Shown in pieces: positions 47,567 through 56,570 of a stretch of DNA of 64,000 nucleotides. Under the pieces are notes generated by a model. The model was not told the origin of the DNA, did no database searches, and saw nothing but the letters and a program-made list of their open reading frames with translations. Within the stretch, counting starts at the first letter, position 1; each line of letters opens with the position of its first letter. Location of the stretch: assembly GCF_002813295.1 (NCBI RefSeq), contig NZ_PHUE01000001.1, positions 2,976,001 through 3,040,000 of the forward strand. The letters are read 5' to 3'. Source of the DNA: Flavobacterium sp. 5 (lineage in GTDB: Bacteria; Bacteroidota; Bacteroidia; Flavobacteriales; Flavobacteriaceae). The position numbers and the translations under genes are program-made.

Positions 47567-47584
47567 CACAATATTAAATTACAT

Positions 47585-48688
47585 ATGAAATATACAACAC
47601 GAAAAAGCGCTATTCTTTTATTAAGTGACGGAACTATATTCCACGGTAAATCAATTGGAATCACTGGAAAAACATTTGGTGAAGTTTGTTTTAATACCGG
47701 TATGACTGGATATCAGGAGATTTTTACAGATCCGTCTTATTTTGGTCAATTAATGGTTGCTACAAATGCTCATATTGGAAATTATGGGGTAAATGATAAA
47801 GAAGTTGAATCTAATAGCATTAAAATTGCAGGTTTAGTTTGTAAAAATTTCAGCTTTAATTATTCAAGAGCTGATTCATCAGGGAGTTTGGAAGATTATT
47901 TCGCTAAACAAAATTTGATTTGTATTTCTGATGTTGATACACGTGCGCTGGTAAGTTATATACGTGATAATGGAGCTATGAATGCTGTTATTTGTACTGA
48001 TGATACTCCTATAGAAGAATTAAAAGCATTATTGGCTGAAGTTCCAGATATGAAAGGATTGGAATTAGCTTCTAAAGTGTCTACATTAGAGCCTTATTTT
48101 TATGGAAATGAAAATGCTACGTATAAAATTGCTGCTTTAGATTTAGGAATAAAAGAAAACATTCTTAGAAATTTGGCAAAAAGAGACTGTTACATTAAAG
48201 TTTTCCCTTATAACACATCTTATTCCGAATTGGCTTCTTTTAACCCAGATGGTTTTTTCTTATCTAACGGTCCTGGAGATCCAGATCCATTGGAAAGTGC
48301 AATAGAAGTTGCTAAAGAGATACTTCAAAATAATAAACCTTTGTTTGGTATTTGTTTAGGTCACCAAGTTATTGCTTTGGCAAATGGTGTTTCGACATAT
48401 AAAATGTTCAATGGTCATAGAGGTATTAATCATCCTGTGAAAAATATAATTACGGGCAAAGGAGAAATTACTTCTCAAAATCATGGTTTTGCTGTGAACA
48501 AAGAAGAATTAGATCAACACCCTGATTTAGAAATTACACATTTGCATTTGAATGACGGAACAGTTGCAGGAATGCGAATGAAAAATAAGAATTGTTTTTC
48601 TGTGCAATATCACCCTGAAGCAAGCCCTGGGCCGCACGATTCTTCTTATCTTTTTGATCAGTTTATAGAAAATATCAAATCTGTATAA
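47585..48688 (+). CDS. carA: Carbamoyl-phosphate synthase small (glutaminase) subunit
   Basis: CarA hydrolyses glutamine and channels ammonia to CarB for carbamoyl phosphate, used in arginine and pyrimidine synthesis. The N-terminal CPSase domain contains GKTFGEVCFNTGMTGYQEIFTDPSY. The class I glutaminase domain has FLSNGPGDPDPLESAI, the nucleophile motif GICLGHQVIALA (about residue 260) and YHPEASPGPHDSSYLFDQFI. The ATG at 47585 gives 367 residues. carB is not adjacent, at least not in this window. Confidence 0.96.
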   Translation: MKYTTRKSAILLLSDGTIFHGKSIGITGKTFGEVCFNTGMTGYQEIFTDPSYFGQLMVATNAHIGNYGVNDKEVESNSIKIAGLVCKNFSFNYSRADSSGSLEDYFAKQNLICISDVDTRALVSYIRDNGAMNAVICTDDTPIEELKALLAEVPDMKGLELASKVSTLEPYFYGNENATYKIAALDLGIKENILRNLAKRDCYIKVFPYNTSYSELASFNPDGFFLSNGPGDPDPLESAIEVAKEILQNNKPLFGICLGHQVIALANGVSTYKMFNGHRGINHPVKNIITGKGEITSQNHGFAVNKEELDQHPDLEITHLHLNDGTVAGMRMKNKNCFSVQYHPEASPGPHDSSYLFDQFIENIKSV

Positions 48689-48761
48689 GACTAAAACGTT
48701 ATCGTTAATAAATAAAATCATATTAACGTTTTAAGAATGAAGACTAATGAATTTTTTTACT

Positions 48762-48769
48762 TAATTTTG
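48762..48769 (+). promoter_or_regulatory. -7 box upstream of eno
   Basis: TAATTTTG matches TAnnTTTG and ends 37 bases before the eno ATG. No clear TTG was found at the usual upstream distance. Confidence 0.45.
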
Positions 48770-48794
48770 AGTAAAATACAAATTAATAACATAA

Positions 48795-50099
<1,305 letters not shown>

Positions 50100-50122
50100 T
50101 TGTAATGATTTTATAGTAATTG

Positions 50123-50153
50123 AGCCATTCGTCTATGATGAATGGCTTTTTTA
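50123..50153 (+). terminator. Terminator after eno
   Basis: AGCCATTC pairs with GAATGGCT around a nine-base loop, followed by T residues, about 24 bases after the eno stop. Confidence 0.8.
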
Positions 50154-50190
50154 TTGAATTTTTAACAAATTCATTATCTAATTAGTTTTT

Positions 50191-50217
50191 AAATTACTTA
50201 GAAATTACTTAGATTTG
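50191..50217 (+). promoter_or_regulatory. gltA promoter region with an 11-bp tandem repeat
   Basis: AAATTACTTAG occurs twice in direct succession (50191-50201 and 50202-50212). The second copy overlaps the -7 box TAGATTTG at 50210-50217. The repeats are one helical turn apart and could bind a regulator. The gltA ATG is 36 bases downstream. Confidence 0.4.
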
Positions 50218-50252
50218 GTAAATTAAAAATTAAATTTTATTTCATAAATAAT

Positions 50253-51527
50253 ATGTCAAAAATAGCAATATTAGAAATCGATGGTAATAGGTTTGAGCTT
50301 CCAGTTATTGTAGGAAGTGAGAACGAGGCAGCCGTTGATATTAGTAAATTACGAGATATGTCTGGTGTAATTACACTTGATCCAGGTTACAAAAATTCAG
50401 GTGCTTGTAAAAGTGAAATTACCTTTTTGGATGGAGAACTTGGGATTTTGCGTTATAGAGGATACTCAATAGAAGATTTGGCTGAAAAATCTCATTTTTT
50501 GGAAGTTTCGTATTTAATAATTTTTGGAGAATTACCTTCTAATGAAAAATTAGAGCAATTTGAAAATGATATTAGAAGACATACTTTAGTTAGTGAAGAA
50601 ATGAAGATCATTTTGGATGGTTTTCCAAGAACTGCTCATCCAATGGGAGTATTGTCTGCTTTGACTAGTGCTTTAACAGCTTTTAATCCTAAATCTGTTG
50701 ATGCAAGTAATGAAAAAGAAATGTATGATGCAGTTTGTAAAACTATTGCTAAATTTTTAGTTATTGCTACTTGGACTTATAGAAAAAGTATGGGGTATCC
50801 TTTGAATTATTATGATAATACAATTGGATATGTTGAGAATTTTATGAGTTTGATGTTTAAGTTGCCTACAGCGCCATATACAGCTAATCCTGTTATTATA
50901 GATGCTTTAGATAAACTATTCATTCTTCATGCAGATCATGAGCAAAACTGCTCAACTTCTACAGTTAGAATGGTAGGGTCTTCACATGCTGGTCTCTTTG
51001 CTTCAATTTCTGCGGGTGTTTCTGCTTTATGGGGACCTTTACACGGAGGAGCAAATCAAGCTGTTCTAGAAATGTTAGAGGAAATACATGCTAATGGTGG
51101 TGATGCTGATAAATATTTAGCGAAAGCAAAAGATAAAAATGATACTTTTAGATTAATGGGATTTGGTCATAGAGTTTATAAAAACTTTGATCCTAGAGCA
51201 AAAATCATTAAAAAAGCGGCAGATGAAGTACTTTCAACTTTAGGTGTTAATGATCCTATTCTTGAAATTGCTAAAAAATTAGAAGCAGCAGCATTAGAAG
51301 ATGAGTATTTCAAATCAAGAAATTTATATCCTAATGTTGATTTTTATTCAGGTATTATTTATAGAGCTTTAGGAATTCCAACTGATATGTTTACCGTATT
51401 ATTTGCAATTGGAAGATTGCCAGGTTGGATTGCTCAATGGAAAGAAATGAGAGAAAATAAAGAACCGATCGGTAGACCAAGACAAGTTTATACTGGATAT
51501 CCTTTAAGAGAATATGTTAAAGAATAA
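50253..51527 (+). CDS. gltA: Citrate synthase
   Basis: Citrate synthase condenses oxaloacetate and acetyl-CoA at the entry to the TCA cycle. Active-site regions are visible: LHADHEQNCSTSTVRMVGSSHA, WGPLHGGANQAVLEM with the first catalytic histidine, MGFGHRVYKNFDPRAKI with the second, and NVDFYSGIIYRALGIP with the catalytic aspartate. The 424-residue length fits the hexameric Gram-negative (type II) group. It is monocistronic with a strong terminator. Confidence 0.97.
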   Translation: MSKIAILEIDGNRFELPVIVGSENEAAVDISKLRDMSGVITLDPGYKNSGACKSEITFLDGELGILRYRGYSIEDLAEKSHFLEVSYLIIFGELPSNEKLEQFENDIRRHTLVSEEMKIILDGFPRTAHPMGVLSALTSALTAFNPKSVDASNEKEMYDAVCKTIAKFLVIATWTYRKSMGYPLNYYDNTIGYVENFMSLMFKLPTAPYTANPVIIDALDKLFILHADHEQNCSTSTVRMVGSSHAGLFASISAGVSALWGPLHGGANQAVLEMLEEIHANGGDADKYLAKAKDKNDTFRLMGFGHRVYKNFDPRAKIIKKAADEVLSTLGVNDPILEIAKKLEAAALEDEYFKSRNLYPNVDFYSGIIYRALGIPTDMFTVLFAIGRLPGWIAQWKEMRENKEPIGRPRQVYTGYPLREYVKE

Positions 51528-51546
51528 AGCATAAAATAGATTATCA

Positions 51547-51579
51547 AAGCTTCACTTTATAGTGGAGCTTTTTTTTTAT
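51547..51579 (+). terminator. Terminator after gltA
   Basis: AAGCTTCACT pairs with AGTGGAGCTT around TTAT with one mismatched pair, followed by nine T residues. Confidence 0.85.
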
Positions 51580-51599
51580 CTTTGGCGAAAGTTTAAAAA

Positions 51600-52514
51600 A
51601 TGCTAGAATTAAATATAAAAAATGAAACCTCAAGGTTAAGGACGGTAGTATTAGGTTCTGCAATAAATAATGGACCAACACCAAAAATTGGCGAAGCATA
51701 TGATCCTAAATCTTTGGAGCATATTTTAGCTAATACTTATCCAATTGAAGCTGATATGGTTATCGAGATGGAAGCTTTTAATTCTGTTTTTAAAAAATAT
51801 GGAGTAACGGTATTACGTCCAGAAATGATTGAAAATTATAATCAGATATTTACAAGAGATATTGGTTTTGTTATCGATGATGTTTTTATTAAGTCCAATA
51901 TTTTACCAGATCGAAAAAGAGAATTGGACGCTATTCAGTACGTGATTGATCAGGTAAATCCAGCAAAAGTAGTTCGCCCACCAGAAGAAGTTCATATTGA
52001 AGGAGGGGATGTAATGCTTTGGAATGATTATGTTTTTATTGGAACATATAAGGGAAGTGATTATGCTAGCTACATTACGGCAAGAACCAATTTGCATGGT
52101 GTCAATTTTATAAAAGACTTATTTCCAAATAAAATTGTAAAAGAATTTGATTTAGTGAAATCTAGAATTGAAGCGCGTGATAATGCACTACACTTGGACT
52201 GTTGTTTTCAACCAGTTGGGAAAAACAAAGGAATTATTTATAAAAGAGGATTTAGAGAAGAAGCTGATTATATGTTTTTGGTTGACCTTTTTGGTAAAGA
52301 AAATTTGTTTCATATTACAAGGGATGAGATGTATAATATGAATTCTAATGTGTTTTCGATTGATAATAACGTAGTTGTTTCTGAGAAAAATTTTACCAGA
52401 TTAAATAATTGGTTGCGAGCAAATGGATTTATTGTAGAGGAAATTCCATATGCTGAAATTTCGAAGCAAGAAGGCTTGTTAAGATGCTCTACTTTGCCAT
52501 TAATAAGAGATTAA
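51600..52514 (+). CDS. Pentein-fold amidinohydrolase, arginine deiminase/DDAH-like
   Basis: The 304-residue protein shows the guanidine-modifying (pentein) catalytic set: RD at 86-87, EGGD at 134-137, the catalytic histidine in HLD at 198-200, and the nucleophile cysteine C296 in LLRCSTLPL. Family members hydrolyse or transfer the guanidino group of arginine or methylarginines. The exact substrate is not settled by these motifs. It starts about 20 bases after the gltA terminator and is followed 61 bases later by a second pentein enzyme, CtlX. The two may act in one arginine/citrulline degradation route. Confidence 0.82.
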   Translation: MLELNIKNETSRLRTVVLGSAINNGPTPKIGEAYDPKSLEHILANTYPIEADMVIEMEAFNSVFKKYGVTVLRPEMIENYNQIFTRDIGFVIDDVFIKSNILPDRKRELDAIQYVIDQVNPAKVVRPPEEVHIEGGDVMLWNDYVFIGTYKGSDYASYITARTNLHGVNFIKDLFPNKIVKEFDLVKSRIEARDNALHLDCCFQPVGKNKGIIYKRGFREEADYMFLVDLFGKENLFHITRDEMYNMNSNVFSIDNNVVVSEKNFTRLNNWLRANGFIVEEIPYAEISKQEGLLRCSTLPLIRD

Positions 52515-52575
52515 TAATTTGTTTTGAGTTTTATTGTCTAACTTTAGGCAATAGATTTTGGAACGATAAAACAAT

Positions 52576-53517
52576 ATGAATATGACACAAACAACAAACT
52601 CCATTTTAATGATTCGACCTGTAGCTTTTCGTATGAATGAGCAAACGGCAGTGAATAATTATTATCAAAAAGTTTTAGATGGTCTTTTGCCTGCAACAGT
52701 AAATGCAAAAGCACAACAGGAATTTGATGTTTTTGTTGAGAAGCTTCGGGCGGTTGGGGTAGATGTAACGGTAGTGGATGATCTTGAAGATGCAGATACT
52801 CCGGATAGTATTTTTCCAAATAATTGGATTTCATTTCATGAGAATGGAGATGTGGCGCTTTATCCCATGTTTGCAGAGAATCGTCGTCTGGAACGTCGTG
52901 AAGATATTCTAGATATTTTGGAAGAAAAAGGATTTATAATTAACAATATTATGGATTATACTTCTGCCGAAGATGATGGTTTTTTTCTTGAAGGTACAGG
53001 GAGTCTATTGTTGGACAGAGAAAATGGGAAAGCTTATTGTGCTCTTTCACCAAGAGCAGATGAAGAATTATTTATTGAATTTTGTGAAGATTTCGAATTT
53101 ACTCCTGTAATTTTTGAAGCTTTTCAAACAGTTAATAAAGAGCGAAAATTAATTTATCATACCAATGTTATGATGTGTCTTGGAGATACATTTGCAGTTA
53201 TTTGTGTAGATTCTATCGATGATAAAAAAGAGCGAAAAATGGTTCTTGATAGCATTAAAGGTGATGAAAAAGAAATAATTTTGATTACCGAAGAACAAGT
53301 TAATAATTTTGCTGGTAATATGTTGGAGGTAAAAGGATCTGATGATAGAAGGTATTTGGTAATGAGTGCTTCGGCTCATCAAAGTTTGACAAAAAAACAA
53401 ATTGCTCAATTAGAAGAGCATGTGACGATTTTGAGTTCAAATTTAGATACAATTGAAGCTTGTGGTGGAGGAAGTGCCCGTTGTATGATGGCTGAGATTT
53501 TTTTACCAAGAGAGTAA
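52576..53517 (+). CDS. ctlX: Citrulline hydrolase CtlX-type pentein enzyme
   Basis: CtlX converts citrulline to ornithine in Bacteroidota that lack a classical carbamoyltransferase route. The 313-residue protein has FPNNWISFH at 80-88, LEGTGSL at 138-144, the catalytic histidine in YHTNVMM (H195), and the C-terminal nucleophile C303 in GGGSARCMMAE. It opens QTTNSILMIRPVAFRMN. An ATG three codons in is an alternative start. It follows another pentein hydrolase gene and ends at a strong terminator. Confidence 0.85.
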   Translation: MNMTQTTNSILMIRPVAFRMNEQTAVNNYYQKVLDGLLPATVNAKAQQEFDVFVEKLRAVGVDVTVVDDLEDADTPDSIFPNNWISFHENGDVALYPMFAENRRLERREDILDILEEKGFIINNIMDYTSAEDDGFFLEGTGSLLLDRENGKAYCALSPRADEELFIEFCEDFEFTPVIFEAFQTVNKERKLIYHTNVMMCLGDTFAVICVDSIDDKKERKMVLDSIKGDEKEIILITEEQVNNFAGNMLEVKGSDDRRYLVMSASAHQSLTKKQIAQLEEHVTILSSNLDTIEACGGGSARCMMAEIFLPRE

Positions 53518-53533
53518 GATTTAGTAGGTTAAT

Positions 53534-53582
53534 AAAAAAGTCCAAATCTTAAATGTTTATATTTAAGTTTTGGACTTTTTTA
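53534..53582. terminator. Bidirectional terminator between ctlX and marC
   Basis: AAAAAGTCCAAA and CTTAAAT pair with ATTTAAG and TTTGGACTTTTT with a small internal mismatch, around a six-base loop. It lies between the converging ctlX and marC-like genes. Confidence 0.8.
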
Positions 53583-53597
53583 TTGAGTGTTTTTGAT

Positions 53598-54227
53598 TTA
53601 CATCAAATTGCTTTTTATAATATTAATTAGTGCGCTTACTATATATTGAATGCCAATGGCAACAACAATAAATCCTATAATTCTAGATATAGCAACAATG
53701 CCAGATGCTCCGAGTATTTTTGCTAAATAATGAGCACTTCTCAGGATAATAAAAATAGAAACTGCAATTGCTAATATTGCTAAAGAAGCAATTATAAGTT
53801 CATTCGTAGCATGATGTTCTTGGTAAAATGCAATCAATAGAGATATTGAACCTGGTCCAGCAAGCATTGGTATAGCTAAAGGGGTTAGAGCAATATCATT
53901 TCGTTTTTGAGCATCTGTTTCTATCTTTTTATTGATGCCTCTTTTTTTGTTGAATTTTCCCGAAAGCAAAGAAAAACCAGAGCTTACAATAATTAAACCT
54001 CCAGCAATTCTTAGTGAATCAATACTAATGCCAAAAAAACTTAAAACATATTTTCCAATAAAAAACGAAATTATAAGGATTAGAAAAACATTTATAGAAG
54101 TCCATAATGAAATTCTTGAACATTCTTGTTTGGAATCACCTTGGGTTAAGCCTACAAAAATTGGTACAGTTCCAATGGGGTTTAATACGGAAAATAAGGC
54201 GACAAATAAGTAAATAAATAAATCCAT
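53598..54227 (-). CDS. MarC family integral membrane protein
   Basis: The 209-residue protein has about six hydrophobic spans, starting LFIYLFVALFSVLNPIGTVPIFVGLT, where the NPIG motif near residue 17 is characteristic. The central PLAIPMLAGPGSISLLIAF (about residue 115) is the second family motif. MarC proteins were once linked to multiple antibiotic resistance, but their function is unknown. It is a single minus-strand gene facing ctlX, with a shared terminator. Confidence 0.88.
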   Translation of the reverse strand: MDLFIYLFVALFSVLNPIGTVPIFVGLTQGDSKQECSRISLWTSINVFLILIISFFIGKYVLSFFGISIDSLRIAGGLIIVSSGFSLLSGKFNKKRGINKKIETDAQKRNDIALTPLAIPMLAGPGSISLLIAFYQEHHATNELIIASLAILAIAVSIFIILRSAHYLAKILGASGIVAISRIIGFIVVAIGIQYIVSALINIIKSNLM

Positions 54228-54397
54228 CCAGTTTTAACTTTTTATTGTAAAATTACGATTTTCTCTATAACTAAGTTTAAATAAGAGTTAGATTATTGTT
54301 TATTTCGATATAATGTAAAATAAATTGAATAAAATTGTGGAATTTGGATTGTAATCCCACCAAATTCCAAATTTATAATATAGGTATAAAGCAACTA

Positions 54398-54432
54398 TTT
54401 GGTTAGTGCTTAATGGTTTTTGATTACTTTTG
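54398..54432 (+). promoter_or_regulatory. Promoter of the CoA-binding protein gene
   Basis: TTTG at 54398-54401 and TACTTTTG at 54425-54432 are separated by 23 bases, within the range reported for flavobacterial promoters. The -7 box ends 19 bases before the ATG. Confidence 0.55.
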
Positions 54433-54451
54433 CACTTCATAAAGATTTACA

Positions 54452-54820
54452 ATGACAAAAAATAAAAAGACTTTAATTATTGGAGCAACAACAAAGCCTG
54501 AAAAAGTAGCTTTCAAAGCAATTGAAATGCTTGTTGCCAATGGACATTCCGTGCTAGCATTGGGACAAAATACAGGAGAAGTAGCTGGGGTTAAAATAAA
54601 TACCAAAGCAATTCCTGTCAAAAATATTGATACCATTTCATTATATATAAATTCTGCTCGCCAAAGAGATTATTATAATTATATAGTAGAAGCCAAACCA
54701 AAACGTGTTTTATTTAATCCAGGGACTGAAAACCCAGAATTTTATCAGTTATTGGAATTAAATAATATAAAGTTTGAAGCTGCTTGCACGTTAGTTTTAC
54801 TGACATTAAATAAATATTAA
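54452..54820 (+). CDS. CoA-binding domain protein (CoA_binding_2)
   Basis: A 122-residue Rossmann-like protein. The nucleotide loop IIGATTKPEKVAFKAIEML is at about residues 9-27. The second half has RVLFNPGTENPEFYQLLELNNIKFEAACTLVLL, typical of stand-alone succinyl-CoA-synthetase-like CoA-binding domains. The role of these small proteins is unknown. It is monocistronic with a clear promoter. Confidence 0.8.
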   Translation: MTKNKKTLIIGATTKPEKVAFKAIEMLVANGHSVLALGQNTGEVAGVKINTKAIPVKNIDTISLYINSARQRDYYNYIVEAKPKRVLFNPGTENPEFYQLLELNNIKFEAACTLVLLTLNKY

Positions 54821-55056
54821 TTAGTATCTATTTATATTATATCTTTTTATTTCTGTAAAAGAGAGAAAAAGAGGTGATTATAAGAGCAATTCGTACATAT
54901 TAAGTCATAACAGTCAACGGTTTTAAATTAGTGGCAATTGATATTTTGAAAAAAATTACATTTGTTCATACTTAAAATTGGAAATTATTTGTTTTAAAGT
55001 TAGATATTGTGTTTAAAATAGGTTTAATTTTCTAAATGTCAGTTTGTCAAATTGCT

Positions 55057-55064
55057 TACTTTTG
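55057..55064 (+). promoter_or_regulatory. -7 box just before the recR start
   Basis: TACTTTTG matches TAnnTTTG and ends five bases before the recR ATG at 55070. If used, it predicts a leaderless or nearly leaderless transcript. No upstream TTG at standard distance was found. Confidence 0.4.
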
Positions 55065-55069
55065 TAACC

Positions 55070-55690
55070 ATGGAATTTTCTTCAAAATTAATAGAAAAAG
55101 CAGTTAATGAAATGGCTCAATTGCCTGGAATTGGTAAAAGAACCGCTTTGCGATTGGTTTTGCATATTTTAAAACAACCCAAAGATCAAGCTACTTTTTT
55201 AGCTCAAGCATTAGTGACAATGCGGGAAGATATTAAGTATTGCAAAAGTTGTCATAATATATCTGATAGAGAAGTTTGTGAAATTTGCACCAATCCAAGT
55301 AGAAATCATCAAATTATATGTGTAGTAGAGGATATTCGAGATGTAATGGCAATTGAAAACACTGGACAGTTTAGAGGAATTTATCATGTTTTGGGCGGTA
55401 AAATTTCGCCTATAGACGGAGTAGGGCCAAGTCAGCTTACTATTAATACATTGGTAGAAAAAGTTAAGTTAGGACAAGTCAAAGAGATTATTTTCGCTTT
55501 AAGTTCTACTATGGAGGGCGATACGACCAACTTTTATATCTATAAACAAATAGCTGATTTGTCAATAGTAGTTTCAACAATTGCTAGAGGAATTGCTGTT
55601 GGAGATGAACTAGAATACGCCGATGAAGTTACACTTGGTAGAAGTATATTACATAGAGTACCTTTTGAAAAATCATTAAAAGCCAATTAA
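55070..55690 (+). CDS. recR: Recombination protein RecR
   Basis: RecR works with RecO (and RecF) to load RecA at gaps. The helix-hairpin-helix motif [17 protein letters not shown] is at about residues 18-34. The zinc finger has cysteines at 58, 61, 70 and 73 (CKSC..CEIC), and a Toprim domain follows ([38 protein letters not shown]). The frame is open to 55052, but the ATG at 55070 (206 residues) is the family start. The polysaccharide locus begins 69 bases downstream with its own -7 box. Confidence 0.96.
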   Translation: MEFSSKLIEKAVNEMAQLPGIGKRTALRLVLHILKQPKDQATFLAQALVTMREDIKYCKSCHNISDREVCEICTNPSRNHQIICVVEDIRDVMAIENTGQFRGIYHVLGGKISPIDGVGPSQLTINTLVEKVKLGQVKEIIFALSSTMEGDTTNFYIYKQIADLSIVVSTIARGIAVGDELEYADEVTLGRSILHRVPFEKSLKAN

Positions 55691-55734
55691 GCTGTTTATT
55701 AAGTATTATACTTTTTAAATAGTAATCTAAAAAC

Positions 55735-55742
55735 TATATTTG
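55735..55742 (+). promoter_or_regulatory. -7 box of the polysaccharide locus
   Basis: TATATTTG matches TAnnTTTG and lies 17 bases before the ATG of the export lipoprotein gene. A standard TTG was not seen upstream, so this is a partial match only. Confidence 0.5.
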
Positions 55743-55759
55743 TTATTAAATAAATACGA

Positions 55760-56563
55760 ATGAACAAGCATTTTTTCTATATATTTTTATTTATCAGTGT
55801 ATTATTTACATCTTGTATTCCAGTGAAGGATTTAGTTTATCTTCAAAAAAAGGATAATTCTTCAAATGAGAATCCAATAACAATGGTAGAGTCAAAACCC
55901 TATCGATTGCAAACACATGATGTAATAAGTATTTCTATCAAAGCATCAGATCCTAATTTAGTTGCTATTTTTAATCCATCATCGAATGGTGCATCCGCAG
56001 GTTCTTCACAATCAGAATCTGGTTTGTATTTTAATGGTTTCACTGTTGATGATCATGGAAATATTAGAATTCCTGTTTTAGGAGAAATGAATGTTATGGG
56101 ATTTACTCTTGAAGAAGTACGCTTAGATGTCGAAAAGCAATTGTTATCGACTTATTTTAAAGATAATGCCAGTATTTTTGTGGTAGTAAAGTTGGCAGGT
56201 TTTCGTTACACGATAAATGGCGAAGTGGCTAATACAGGTACAAAAACATTATTTCAAGAAAAAGTAAATATTATGGAGGCAATTGCAAATGCAGGTGATA
56301 TAACTACTACTGGAGACAGGAAGGCAGTTACAATTATTAGGCAGACGCCAAATGGGACGGAGATGAAAGATTTAGATTTAACAAATATAAATGTGATGAA
56401 TTCGCCATATTATTTTTTACAGCCAAATGACTACGTGTACGTAAAGCCACTAAAACAAAAAACATGGGGAACGGGTAGTACGGGTATCCAGTCTCTAACA
56501 ACTATAATTACATTATTGTCTTTATTTACAACTACTTATTTGTTAGTTAAAAGTTTAAATTAA
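55760..56563 (+). CDS. Polysaccharide export lipoprotein, Wza-like
   Basis: The 267-residue protein has a lipoprotein signal ending LFTSC with cysteine 19. A polysaccharide-export domain follows (PYRLQTHDVISISIKASDPNLV), then an SLBB-like segment (GFRYTINGEVANTGTKTLFQEKVNIMEAIANAGDI). A C-terminal hydrophobic span (about 245-263) lies at the end. It is expected to form or line the outer-membrane exit for capsule or exopolysaccharide. It starts the locus, and the Wzc-like kinase follows eight bases later. Confidence 0.9.
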   Translation: MNKHFFYIFLFISVLFTSCIPVKDLVYLQKKDNSSNENPITMVESKPYRLQTHDVISISIKASDPNLVAIFNPSSNGASAGSSQSESGLYFNGFTVDDHGNIRIPVLGEMNVMGFTLEEVRLDVEKQLLSTYFKDNASIFVVVKLAGFRYTINGEVANTGTKTLFQEKVNIMEAIANAGDITTTGDRKAVTIIRQTPNGTEMKDLDLTNINVMNSPYYFLQPNDYVYVKPLKQKTWGTGSTGIQSLTTIITLLSLFTTTYLLVKSLN

Positions 56564-56570
56564 CCCCAGT

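Noticed and set aside
47564..47584. TTG start for carA
   Set aside because: The TTG lies inside the -7 promoter box TAAATTTG. The ATG at 47585 gives the family N-terminus.
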